64,000 nucleotides of DNA from Thinopyrum elongatum (taxonomy: Eukaryota > Streptophyta > Magnoliopsida > Poales > Poaceae), in contig CM022299.1 in the NCBI GenBank assembly GCA_011799875.1, forward strand, positions 28,175,996-28,239,995, given 5' to 3'. Under the pieces are notes generated by a model, which ran no database searches, was not told the origin of the DNA, and worked only from the letters and a program-made list of their open reading frames with translations. Below are positions 21,972-32,877 of this stretch, in pieces. The position numbers and the translations under genes were made by a program. Within the stretch, counting starts at the first letter, position 1; each line of letters opens with the position of its first letter.

Positions 21972-24900
21972 TTACAGCTTGTAATAGTATTCTCCGTTGG
22001 GTTCTATGACCTGGTCGAGCAAAAATCCCGCTATTTCCTCTTGAATTGCTCGTACGCAATTCTCTGGTAGGAGCTTATCCCACATCTCCTTCATCTTTAA
22101 AGAAGGAGATCAATATGCATGTATTAGTTGTGTGTATATATATTAGATAATGATGTAAAAATTGTGAATAGTGTTCTGGCAAACGTACCCATTGCTCTCT
22201 ATCAGTTCTGCTCCTTTGGAACGTCATCATGTGAATGTTCTCGCAAACGTAGTATGCACATAAATCAGTCCCCGACGCCTGCTTCAGGGCCTTTACGAGA
22301 ATAGAATTCAATCAGATAATAATTAATCAAGCATGATAATGGTATTGAAACTAGAATTAAAGAGATGGTAGCTAGCTAGTACTAGCTACTTACTTAATTA
22401 CCTTGGGTCGCACCCATTTCAGCTTTTGTTTCCATGGGCCTTCAACCTGTTTGATGAACTTTTCCCAAGCCCTGCCCACTGGCAAAGAAAATGAATAAAG
22501 GAGTTATTAATGAGTTGATATCAAGAAATGACGAACTAAAGAGGCTGACATATAGTTTGATAATGATTGAAATTACCTGTCGACCATCCCCCTCACGATT
22601 GCGTAGTCATTAACGTCTTTAAGTAGTGAGTCCAGTACTTGAACTCTTCCCTCGTCAACTTCAATGATTAGCAGGATCCAGTGAAAACTGCATGCGCACA
22701 CGTTTGTATAATTAAGCGGGCATGTGCATAACTCATCAACTACACTTATTAACATCTAGTAAGCAAAAACAGAATTTGCAGTACAAGACAGTGTGACTCA
22801 CTCGAAGTTGTAAGGAAGTAGTATTTCTGGTTGGGTATTTAGTCGCACCAAGAACTCTAGCAAGCTTTTCTCTATGTATGGTCGGTCATATTCACGTGAC
22901 CATGTCTCTTGATTAATGGTATTTGGGTCAATGAACCCAATGCCATAGCGTCCAGCTTTTTTCATTTCATACATCTTCATTCTGCATAATACCACAGAAA
23001 AGAATATAGTGAGGATAATTACAGTTAATGAACGAGCACTACAGCTAGCTAGAGACTTAAATTACAGAAAGAAATCACTTACAGACAATAGCAAACTGAC
23101 GATAGATTTGTCGAGTGCGTCTTGATTGAATAACTAAAACAGTTCTTGAAACTCAACCCACAGAGCCTTTTCATGGAAGTAATGCTCTTCCTTGCATCTC
23201 ACCATGAGGGACTCTCGATCGGTAGTCTTTACTTCTCTCATGTACCATTGATGCAATTCATACATTCTCGTTGATAGATGCTTGATCTCCTCGGGCTTGA
23301 CCAGAGGTTCGCCGCGGGCATATTTCCGTTTTAGTTCCTCCTCTTTAAAGGTTTACATGGGATCGATGCCTAGGAGTTGTTCTACAGTGACACCGGCCTC
23401 TTCAGCCTGCCTTCTATGATAGTCGGTTATTACCAGCTGATCGGCGCCGGTACTCACATGTGTTGGCACAATGAGCGGGGGGATCGATTGCACCGCCTGT
23501 TCTCCCAGCTGGGGAACAATTTTCCCTCTTTTTTGGCAGCTGCTTGGCTCAAGCTCGAGCTCGACTCCTTTTTTTGTGCTTGATATGACTTCTTGATTTG
23601 GCGCTCATAGTCTGAGTCCCTATGCTTGGGAGCTGGTGGTTCAGCCATATGAATAAAGTGCAGAATGACATGCTCAGGTACTTTCTCCTTTCGCGGCGGG
23701 GGCGGTTTTGGTCCAAAATGGGCCTTCACTTGGGCCCTCACTTCGGCTTCATTTTCCGCGTCAGTCAGGTCGTAAGGCAACCTCAGAAGAGGCTTGAGGC
23801 TTGGACCAAATTTGTATTTCTTGCCTCCTATTGTACCGCTAGCCGCCGTAACTGCGGCGCCTCTCTTCCGCTGTTGCTTAGGCGGCGGAGCCTGCTGAGG
23901 CGGCGGAGACTGCTGACGCGGTGCCTAACTTGGAGGAGGAGTCGGCTGACGCGGTGCCGGACTTGGAGGACGAGGAGTCGGGTGACGCGGTGCCGGACTT
24001 GGAGGAGGAGGAGGAGTGGGCCGACGTGGTGGCAGACTTGGAGGACAAGGAGTCTGCTGACGCGGTCGCTGACTTGGAAGAGCGGGAGTCTGCTCACACA
24101 GTGGCGGACTTGGAGGAGGAGCCGGCTGACGCGGTGTCGGTGGCCTTGGAAAGATGATGCAATCCTGTCTCCATAGAATGATATGATGTATGGCCTCTCC
24201 CAGTGTGCGCTTGTCGTCACCTCTAGGAATGTTAAGCTCTAGCCCCGAATATTGTGCCAACACTTCATCAACGCCGACACAAGCATAGCCAGCTGGAATC
24301 GGATTTCAATGGAAGGTTGCTTCAGGGGGATTTGTATAAGCAACGCCGTCCGCCACCTTCATGGATATGTTGTTCATTTTAAAGTGTAGCTCACAAGTTG
24401 TCGTATCTATGATATCATCCACAGGGTATCTATCCAGCAGTGCATCATCGCCCGGGGCAGAACCCAAACTGCTTCTCGGCATGGATGGGACGGTGCTATC
24501 CAATGTTGGATCCGCTAGCTGCTGCCGCTGCTCAGACCCCCTTTCCTGGCTAAGTGAGTCGATCTGCTGCTGCTGCTGCCGCTGGAAAGCGAGTGCCAAC
24601 TCCGCGTGCTTTGATTCTAGGCCACGAAGGCGGTCTGCTTCCTGCTTCCTCTCCTCCTCCTCCAGCTTCCTCTTCAGCTCCTCCTGCTGCTTCTTTCTCG
24701 CACGGCTTCTGTAGTCGGTGTTCCAGTCCGCAAACCCCTCAAATCACGGAACAACGCCTTTGCGTCGTGTTCTTCCCGGGTGTTCAGGATTCTGCAGGGC
24801 GCGCGTAAGCTCGTTGTTCTCTCTGTTGGGCTTGAACACCCCCGTTCGAGCCTCTTCTATTGCAACAAGTAAACTGACATCGGCTCCTTTAAGACTTGCC

Positions 24901-25919
24901 CGCTCCAAAACCACGTCTGTCTTTGGGTCCAACGTCCCCCCATGCGCCTAGAACCAAGTCCTGGACCTGGGGGGCCAGCTCAATGTAACTGGAGTGACCC
25001 CTGCATCCATCATCTCTTGCTCAGCGAGACCCACTTAGGCCGGGCCACCTCGTAGCCACCTGGCACCGGCTTATGGTGCCACTGCTTTTTCGTGGCATTA
25101 ATCTTGTTTTTTCTCGACCATTCCTGAGCTACTTCCGATTCTTTGAAGTTCATGAAAGCGTCCCAGTGAGCTCTTGCCTTCTCCAGTGTTCCCTTGAATT
25201 CTGGAGTTTGCTTTCCTCCTTTCATGTATGCGGCCCATATAGTTTTCTTGTGGTTGTTGAATGATATCGCCATCTTCTTAAGAGCACAGTTCTTGAGTTT
25301 CTGCAGATCTGCATCTATCAAATGATCTGGTAGGGTGAAATTTGACTTGAGCGATTCCCAAAGCCGATCTTTGGCTCTTTGGTCGACAAAAGTAACATCT
25401 GGATCTTCCTTTGCTGGCTTTTTCCATTCTTGAATGGAGATCGGGATTTGGTCCCTAACAATAACTCCGCATTGACGAATGAACTTGTTGGCATTCTTCT
25501 TAGGTTCGCGTGGTTCGCCATTAGGTTTGATGGCATCGATGTTGTACTTTACGCCATTCTTCAACTTTTTGGCCGGGCCTCGAACTGTCATACTGCTTGT
25601 AGAAGATTTGCTCGATCCAAAGGGCTAAAAGAAGAAAGATCGATTCGTTAATATATATACAAATCAATTAAAACATGTGATGATCACCAGATGCCTGCTT
25701 ATATAAATATACCTCGCCGGTCTTTGTCATTTGAAGAACAACATTTCCTTCGTCATCATTGTTCTGGACTTCATCTATTCGTTCGTCTTCATCAAACATC
25801 ATACCCTCACTGGTAGGATTGAGATATTGCAAGCCATCATCTTCTTCATTCCCATCTGGGCTCGGGGAGCGTATGATGTCGAACAGAGTCTCTTCTCCTT
25901 CTCTGCCGGTATTGTGCAT
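21972..25919 (-). pseudogene. CACTA second gene: Transposase_24-like N-terminus fused to Ulp1-like cysteine protease
   Basis: This multi-exon gene reads leftwards. The first exon begins MHNTGREGEETLFDIIRSP (25919). The next carries a plant Transposase_24-type region (25591-25010, FIRQCGVIVRDQIPISIQEW and KTIWAAYMKG) of the En/Spm accessory protein family. Then come a K/E/Q-rich helix (24700-24600), a proline-rich repeat (about 23930-24150) and EKVPEHVILHFIHMAE. C-terminal exons give an Ulp1/C48 peptidase with its His (FHWILLII, about 22680), Asp (VLDSLL, about 22625) and Cys (GTDLCAYYVCENI, about 22270) all visible, ending GEYYYKL at 21972. Such proteases cleave SUMO-like conjugates. A frameshift after WVSLSK (about 25010) and stops after the proline region suggest decay, although some may be mis-read intron boundaries. 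Confidence 0.65.
23926..24150 (-). repeat. Proline-rich coding minisatellite inside the CACTA second gene
   Basis: On the reverse strand, irregular 36-45 bp units encode PTPRPPSPAPRQ-like blocks. The opposite strand shows a regular acidic shadow frame (DAVPDLEEE units) that I do not regard as a gene. Confidence 0.7.
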
Positions 25920-26152
25920 AGCTTTTATTTAACTAATCCAGAAGAAAGATAAAACTATTTAGTATTCAAATTAGAATGCATGAATGCAATCAATAAGGAA
26001 AAACTTAATCATAGTAGATAATATGCATCTCGAATAATCCAAATAATTAATATGCATCATCGAATATAATATTGAATACATCGTCTCGAATATTATCGAA
26101 TAATATAATCTCGAATACATCGCCTCGAATATTATCTCGAATACATCACTAG

Positions 26153-26590
26153 CTAATACAGATCAAATATTATCGAATAATCTAGTTCACTCGCGGTGGA
26201 CACCCAAAGAGAAGGAACCATCACAGGATCATAGCTCAGGTGAGATCCCTGAAGAACCTGCCAGGTATTGGAGAACCTGACATCCAATGCAACCATGTAG
26301 CGACGGACGTGCTCGTCCTCCTCCCTGACATGGTGACATACCACCTCCGTGGGGGATGCCAGCCTCCGCATCGAATGTGGCCCACGCGCCCGCCACCAAA
26401 GAAGCTCCGGGTCGACGACGGGACCCGGGTTCCTCACCAAGATGCGCGCCCCTGAAGGTAGCGCCTCCCAGTGCCAGCCCGGCGGAGCCCAGTCCCGGAC
26501 ATGGCGCCTCTGAAGCAGGGCGTTGTCGCGAACGGGTCGATGACGAGGATGCGGGCCGGGATCGTTGACGTCGAGAACAAATTCTATGCA
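26153..26590 (-). CDS. Short conserved CACTA-borne ORF of unknown function
   Basis: The readable frame runs leftwards as FVLDVNDPGPHPRHRPVRD, APPGWHWEALPSG, VVDPELLWWRARGPHS, YMVALDVRFSNTWQVL and stops after SIIFDLY at 26153. I recognise this tryptophan-rich protein from many Triticeae CACTA elements, where it sits upstream of the Transposase_24/Ulp1 gene. It has no domain I can name. The start codon is uncertain: the frame is open to about 26590 and may begin in an upstream exon. It is intact over the visible part, unlike the transposase. It may be a separate gene or a 5' exon of the following one. Confidence 0.5.
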   Translation of the reverse strand, partial: CIEFVLDVNDPGPHPRHRPVRDNALLQRRHVRDWAPPGWHWEALPSGARILVRNPGPVVDPELLWWRARGPHSMRRLASPTEVVCHHVREEDEHVRRYMVALDVRFSNTWQVLQGSHLSYDPVMVPSLWVSTASELDYSIIFDLY

Positions 26591-26654
26591 AATGTAACAT
26601 TTTTTAAATGCTTGGATTGTGATTTCCTATATACGAGGAACCTTTAGTCCCTGG

Positions 26655-26937
26655 CTAGGAACAGGATTCAGAATCATAACGGATTCTCTTAACCTTTAAG
26701 GGATGTAACAAAATGGCGCCATTCTGGATGTGCAGAAAATGCTCCATATTTTTCCTGATCTCATCTACCCTTCTATATGTCACGTTGTCTAGTGTCAAAG
26801 GATTTAAGAAAACCATGGCTTCATCATTAGCCGGAAGTAACAGGCGCATGATGGTACGAAGCTCTCCAAAGTTGTTTCGGAACGGAGTCCCGGATAGGAT
26901 AATTAGCTTTTTGGTACGAAGTTTAGCAAGAGCCTTC
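26655..26937 (-). pseudogene. Captured SNF2-type ATPase fragment, left arm of an inverted repeat (CLASSY/DRD1-like)
   Basis: Reverse-strand translation is open throughout: KALAKLRTKK, then LIILSGTPFRNNFGEL, RTIMRLLLPANDEAM, VDEIRKNMEHFLHIQNGAIL, with a stop at 26655. SGTPxxNNxxEL is the SNF2 helicase motif III region, and a leucine-rich LLLP follows as in SNF2_N domains. The spacing to a (V/L)H(I/V)xxGxIL motif resembles CLASSY/DRD1-class remodelers as I remember them, which open chromatin for RNA polymerase IV/V in RNA-directed DNA methylation. It covers under 100 residues of a protein normally over 800 long, so it cannot be an active ATPase. No CACTA protein is known to me to carry this domain. 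It faces the second copy at 26954-27225. Confidence 0.6.
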
Positions 26938-26953
26938 GGAATATCGCTATTTG

Positions 26954-27225
26954 GAAGGCCTTTGCTAAACTTCGTACCAAAAAGCGAATTATCCTATCAG
27001 GAACTCCGTTCCAAAACAACTTTGGAGAGCTTCGTACCATCATGCGCCTGTTACTTCCGGCTAATCATGAAGCCATGGATTTCTTCAATACTTTGACATA
27101 CAAGACAACGTGACATATAGAAGGGTACGTAGATGAGATCAGAAAAAAATTGGATCAACTTGTGCACATCCATAATGGGGGCATTCTTGATAAATCCATT
27201 ATTAAGACTATAAGAGAATCTATTG
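26954..27225 (+). pseudogene. Captured SNF2-type ATPase fragment, right arm of the inverted repeat
   Basis: This is the forward-strand counterpart of 26655-26937. It reads KAFAKLRTKKRIILSG, TPFQNNFGEL, RTIMRLLLPANHEAMDFFN. After a small frameshift near 27127 it continues DEIRKKLDQLVHIHNGGILD, which keeps the family-like LVHIHNGGIL better than the left arm. The arms differ by scattered substitutions (about 80-85% identity by eye) and by divergence at the ends, so they are two diverged paralogous copies or an old inverted duplication. A loop of only about 16 bp separates them, so a read-through transcript would form a hairpin of about 270 bp. Confidence 0.6.
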
Positions 27226-27600
27226 TGTACTATACAGACATATATTAATTAATTGCAAATACATAACAAACTTTTGCAAATACAACATTAAAATATGCAA
27301 CTTTTGCAAATACTAATTGCTATACATTGGATCAAATGTCAAAATTCATCAACTTTTTTCTATACATTGTATTCATACATATATATATACTAATTTCTAT
27401 ACATATTGGATCAAAATGTAAAAATTCCTCAAATGTCAAAATTCCTTAACTTTTTTCTATACATCTAATCATCTAGTGAAAAAAAATTGTATATCACAAA
27501 CATCTAGTGAAAATTTAACTTTTGCAAATTCGATCTAGGCAAATTTAACTTTTTTTAAATGTTTGATTGTGATTTTTGTATTTCTTTTTCACTTGATTTT
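27226..27600. other. AT-rich spacer in the CACTA transposon
   Basis: The segment contains repeated CAACTTTTTTCTATACAT and GCAAATAC motifs and no gene. Its right part (27536-27583) repeats 26586-26632 at about 85%. Confidence 0.6.
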
Positions 27601-28025
27601 GCAAATACATAACTAAAAGTATGAAAAACTAAAAATCATTCATCTAACATTTATATATCTAGCATTCTAGAAAACTAAAAGTATAAAAAAACTAAAAAAC
27701 ATGCATCTAACATTCTATAAATAAAAAGTATAAAAAAACTAAAAAACATTCATCTAACATTTAATATCTAACTTTCTATATAATGAAAAGATAAAAAACA
27801 AAAAAAAACATCTAACATTTATATATCTAACATTCTATATAACTAAGTAAAAAAAACTAAAAAACATTCATCAACATTTATATATCTAACATTTCTATTA
27901 AACTAAAAGTATAAAAAACTAAAAAAATCATCTAACATTTCTATATAACTAAAAGTATAAAAAACTAAAAAACATTCATCTAACATTTCTATAACTGAAA
28001 GTATAAAAAACTAAAAACAGAAAAA
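27600..28025. repeat. AT-rich minisatellite inside the CACTA transposon
   Basis: About eight degenerate units of 45-60 bp are built from AACTAAAAGTATAAAAAAC, TAAAAAACATTCATC and TAACATTTATATATC. A (TG)n run follows at about 28043-28058. Confidence 0.8.
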
Positions 28026-28059
28026 CAGAAAATAAGAATATATGTGTGTGTGTGTGTGC

Positions 28060-28260
28060 GGGCTCGATGGGAGGGGCGGCCATGGCGGCAGGGGCTCACA
28101 GCGGGGCGACGGCCGGCGAGGTAAGGCGAGTCGTCGGCGACGGCGCTCGAGGTCGAGGAGAGGGGCGGCGCGTCAAGGGCGGCGACGGAGTGGGCGGCGC
28201 GTCGGGGGCCGCGACGGCATCGGGGGCGGCGATCTCCTCTGTGTAGTGGTCGAAGAGACG
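28060..28260 (-). other. GC-rich block between the CACTA gene units
   Basis: This is a CG-rich stretch with long open frames in several phases on both strands, typical of composition and not of coding. On the reverse strand it lies upstream of the second gene unit and downstream of a subterminal-type repeat cluster, so a 5' UTR or promoter-proximal role is plausible. Confidence 0.35.
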
Positions 28261-28307
28261 AAGAAAGCAGAGGGAAACTGAAAAAATTTCAAGTGCTCTA
28301 TATATAT

Positions 28308-28475
28308 GCGGGGACCTTTAGTCCCGGTTGGAGCCACCAACCGGGACTAAAGGTCACTTTGGCCAGCCGAAGCGGCGGGAAGCGCAGGCCTTTAGTCGCG
28401 GTTGGTGGCTCCAACCGCGACTAAAGACCCACCTTTAGTCGCGGTTGGAGCCACCAACCGCGACTAAAGGCCTGT
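28308..28475. repeat. Internal cluster of subterminal-type repeats in the CACTA transposon
   Basis: Palindromic pairs of CCTTTAGTCCCGGTTGG and CCTTTAGTCGCGGTTGG occur with their complements around the ACCAACCG arms. The same motif class is present at both transposon ends. Here it lies between the transposase and the second gene, where it could act as a promoter for the latter. Confidence 0.75.
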
Positions 28476-29442
28476 GCTTCCTGTGTCCAATGTTTAGTCC
28501 CACCTCGCTAGTTGAGAGGAGCTCGCACCAGTTTATAAGCCCCGTCGCGGCTACCGTGTCGAGCTCCTCTCTAAGCAGGCCTTTGTGGGTCAATTGAACT
28601 GTGCTGCCCTATGGGGCCTACTGGGCCATACGGGCCTGCATCCTAGCCCAACTAGAGGTTGGGTTTCTAGTCGTATGTAGGCCGTGGCGGCCGAGTAGGC
28701 GGGCTTTTTTTAAATTTTTTTTGTTTTCTGCTTTATTTATTTTCTTTTGTTTCTGAGTTGTTTTTCGCTTTATTTAGAGTTTCTTTGTGAATCTTTTTGA
28801 TTTAGGTAAAAAAATATAAACTTTCTTTTAGTGCTTGTAGTTTTTAAATTTGGATAGTTTAAATTTGAATTATTTGAATTTTGTGTGAATCACTAGTTTG
28901 TGAATAACTTTACTTTAAAAATAGATTTTTCAGTGATTCTTTTTTTCGCTATTTAATATTAGTGTGTTTTATCATTATATTCAATTTGATAATTCTTAGG
29001 TTATTTTAAAAAAAGAAATACCTTTGTAACAGATGAGTTTTCGTCCGAAACCCTGATACTTCGAAAGAGATTATCCATTTTGTACACTAAGTGCATCTAG
29101 TTTTTGCCGTAACCCTCTCAACTTTTTAGCACATGCTATGTGGGTTAAATGATGATACCATGCCAACTTTCAACCTTTTCAGAGTTCATTTTGTAGTGCT
29201 TTTCAATTTTAGGGTCATTTAGCTCAAAAAATCAGTAAATGCATGAAAAATAGCAAATAAAGTCGGAAAGGGTTGAAAATTGATGACGTTTGTCCAAAGC
29301 ACATAAGTACACGTTTTATATGCCAAAACACATAAGCGCCCTAACTATTACAAAGATTCCCCCCGGTTTGTCCGAAGTGGGACTTTCCAGATATATATGT
29401 TCGGAAACTCACTAGAGAAGAAAGTGATGACAGTGAAGCCGG
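28476..29442. other. Intergenic spacer between CACTA genes
   Basis: The part at 28490-28720 contains GAGCTCCTCTC/GAGAGGAGCTC inverted motifs and GGGCC-rich sequence seen commonly in Triticeae CACTA elements; 28720-29440 is AT-rich. No coding frame is supported. On the reverse strand it would be the 3' region of the transposase gene. Confidence 0.5.
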
Positions 29443-32400
29443 TCACAACCTAGAGTGGGATCTTTGGGTGTAAAACTTTTTCTTCGGGTGTGTCCCTTTG
29501 CGCCGTAACCATGGACAATCTTCATCATTTAACTGGATGCTCGGGTCAATATTCAATGTGAAGGGAGCAATTTCATGAAACTTTTCATAATCTTCTGACA
29601 TGTCTGTCTTGTCATCCACTCCCACGATGTTTCTTTTTCTTGAAAGAACTATGTGACGCTTTTGGGTCATCGTATGATGTATTCGCTTCCTTATCTTTAC
29701 TTTTTCTCGGCTTGGTAGACATGTCCTTCACATAGAAAACTTGCGCCATATCATTGGCTAGGACGAATGGTTCGTCTGCGTACGCAAGATTGTTGAGATC
29801 CACTTTTGTCATTCCGTACTGTGGGTCTTCCGTTACCCCGCCTCGTGTCAGATTGACCCATTTACACCGAAACAAAGGGACCTTCAAACCACGTCCATAG
29901 TCAAGTTCCCATATCTCCTCTATGTAACCATAATATGTGTCCTTTCCCCTCTTGGTTGCTGCATCAAAGCGGACACCACTCTTTTGGTTGGTGCTCTTTT
30001 TATCTTGGGCGATCATGTAAAATATATTCCCATTTATCTCATACCCTTTGAAAGTCATTATATTCGAAGATGGTAACTGGGACAGCAAGTACAAGTCATC
30101 TTCAACAGCGTCATCATGCATGGCATGTGTCTGCAACCAACCGGCGAAAGTCCCCGTTTGTTCACGTGTAATCCAGTCGTCAGACTGCTCCGGGTGTTTG
30201 GAGCGTAGAATATTCTTGTGTTCCACGATATACGGAGCCACGAAGGTGGAATTTTGTAGCACCGTGTAGTGTGCTTGAGTGAGAGAATGCCCGTCCATAC
30301 ATATTATTGCTTTCGGTCCTAGCGTGCCATTTCCACCCAGTCTGCACTTATGCCGCGATTCAGGAACACCAATCGGCTTAAGGTCAGGAATAAAGTCAAC
30401 ACAAAACTCAATGACCTCCTCATTTTCAAGGCCCTTGGAGATGCATCCTTCTGGCCTAGCACGGTTATGAACATATTTCTTTAAGACTCCCATGAACCTC
30501 TCAAAGGGGAACATATTGTGTAGAAATACAGGACCCAGAACGGCAATCTCTTCACATAGGTGAACTAGGACGTGCGTCATGATATTGAAGAAGGATGGTG
30601 GGAACGCCAACCCGAAACTGACAAGACATTGCAACAAAACATTCTCTAACCTTGGTATGATTTCTGGATCAATTACCTTCTGAGAGATTGCATTGAGGAA
30701 TGCACATAGCTTTACAATGGCTAATCGAACATTTTCCTGTAGAAGCCCCCTCAATGCAACCGGAAGCAGTTGCGTCATAATCACGTGGCAGTCATGAGAA
30801 TTTAGGTTCTGGAACTTTTTCTCTGCCATATTTATTATTCCCTTTATATTCGACGAGAAGCCAGACGGGACCTTCATACTAAGCAGGCATTCAAAGAAGA
30901 TTTCCTTCTCTTCTTTGGTAAGAGCGTAGTTGGCATGACCCTGATGTATGTTGTCTTTTGCATGCATACGTTGCTGATCCTCCCGTGCCTCCGGTGTATC
31001 TTTTGTCTTCCCATACACGCCCAAGAAGCCAAGCAGGGTCACACAAAAATTCTTCATCACGTGCATCACGTCGATTGCAGAGCGGACTTCTAGGTCTTTC
31101 CAATAGGGTAGGTCCCAACATATAGATTTCTTCTTCCACATGGGTGCGCATCCGTCAGCGTCATTCGGAACAGATTGTCCGCCAGGACCCTTTCCAAAGA
31201 TTACCTTTAAATCCTTGACCATATCATGTACATCATCACCAGTATGGTGGCGAGGTTTTGTCCGGTGATCTGCCTCACCTTTCAAATGCTTGCCTTTCTT
31301 TCTTACGGGATGCCTGCTCCGAAGAAATTGACGATGTCCCAGGTACACATTCTTCTTACAATTATCCAAATATATAATGTCGGTATCATCCAAACAGTGC
31401 ATGCATGCGCGGTATTCCTTCTTTGTCTGTCCTGAAAGGTTACTGAGAGCCGGTCAATCATTGATGGTCACAAACAGCAACGCATGTAGGTCAAATTCTT
31501 CCTGATTGTCCTCATCCCACGCACGTACACCTTTTTCATTCCACAGCTGTAAGAGTTCTTCAACTAATGGCCTTAGGTAAACATCAATGTCGTTGCCGGG
31601 TTGCTTAGGGCCTTGGATGAGCACTGGCATCATGATGTACTTCCGCTTCATGCACAACCAAGGAGGAAGGTTATACATACGTAGAGTCACATGCCAGGTG
31701 CTATGATTGCTGCTCTGCTCCCCAAAAGGATTAATGCCATCTACACTTAGACCAAACCATACGTTCCTTGCGTCATCTGCAAAGTCCCTCCACTTCCTCT
31801 CGATTTTTCTCCACTGCGACCCGTCAGCGGGTCCTCTCAACTTCCCGTCTTTCTTACGTTCTTCTTTGTGCCATCGCATCAACTTGGCATGCTCTTTGTT
31901 TTGGAACAAATGTTTCAACCGTGGTATTATAGGAGCATACCACATCACCTTGGCAGGAATCTTCTTCCTGGGGCGCTCGCCCTCGACATCACCAGGGTCA
32001 TCGCGGCTGATCTTATAGCACAATGCACCGCATACCGGGCATGCATTCAAATCCTCGTACTCACCGCGGTAGAGGATGCAGTCATTGGGGCATGCATGTA
32101 TCTTCTGCACCTCTAATCCTAGAGGGCAGACAGCCTTCTTTGCTTCGTACGTACTGTCGGGCAATTCGTTGTCCTTTGGAAGCATCTTCTTTAACATTAT
32201 CAGCAACTTTCCAAATCCTTTGTCAGATACACCATTCTCTGCTTTCCATTGCAACAATTCCAGTGTGGTGCCCAGCTTTTTCTTGTTAGCTTCGCAATTT
32301 GGGTACAACGATTTCTTGTGATCCTCTAACATGCGCTGCAACTTCAGCCTCTCCTTTTCACTTGTGCAGTTTCTCTTTGCATCGGCAATGGCCCGGCCAA

Positions 32401-32848
32401 GATCATGAGCGGGCTCACCTGATGCCTCTTCTTCAGCTTCTTCCCGCATTGCCGGCTCAGGTTCTTCCCCCATTGTTTTAGCATCGTATTCAGGGAACCC
32501 ATGGCCAGGATAGCTGTCATCGTCCTCTTCTTCTTTGTGTTCCATCATAACCCCTCTTTCTCCGTGCTTGGTCCAAAAATTATAGTCGGGCATGAAACCG
32601 GACTCAAACAGGTGAACGTGAATGGTTCTTGACTTGGAGTAATTCTAATCATTCTTACAACCAGCACATGGACAACACATAAAACCATCTGCCCGCTTGT
32701 TTGCCTCAGCCGCAAGCAAAAAAGTACGCATGCCATTAACAAACTGGGGAGAGCATCGCTCATCGTACATCCATTGCCGGCTCATCTTCATTACACAGCA
32801 CCGAAAAGACCAAATTAATACAAGTTCAGACATAAAGTTCATACACAC
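29443..32848 (-). pseudogene. TNP2-class CACTA transposase, disrupted
   Basis: This is the catalytic En/Spm-type transposase that excises and reinserts the element in the nucleus. Reading leftwards: a Transpos_assoc domain near the start (MSRQWMYDERCSPQF, FMCCPCAGCKN); an acidic linker; the TNP2 domain with CPNDCILYRGEYEDLNACPVCG and WFGLSVDGINPFG; continuing HCLDDTDIIYLDNCKKNVY, DLPYWKDLEVRSAIDVMHV; then DUF4218-like (HDCHVIMTQLLPVALRGLL) and DUF4216-like (YGYIEEIWELDYGRGLKVP) regions. Lesions: TAG after GCKND (about 32643), TGA replacing the Trp after LLFVTIND (about 31453), and a frameshift near 29640 that separates the C-terminal KRHIVLSRKRNIVGVDD segment. Domain order and spacing otherwise match full-length family members. 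Its repair state says the copy is non-autonomous today. Confidence 0.9.
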
Positions 32849-32877
32849 TTATTCTCATAAAACAACATACATACTCT

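Noticed and set aside
23622..24176. 184-codon forward frame with LTRCRTWRRR repeats
   Set aside because: It is a shadow of the proline-rich repeat encoded on the reverse strand.
28042..28281. Glycine/arginine-rich forward frames after a (TG)n run
   Set aside because: They are a compositional effect of a CG-rich block; no domain, and genes in this transposon are on the reverse strand.
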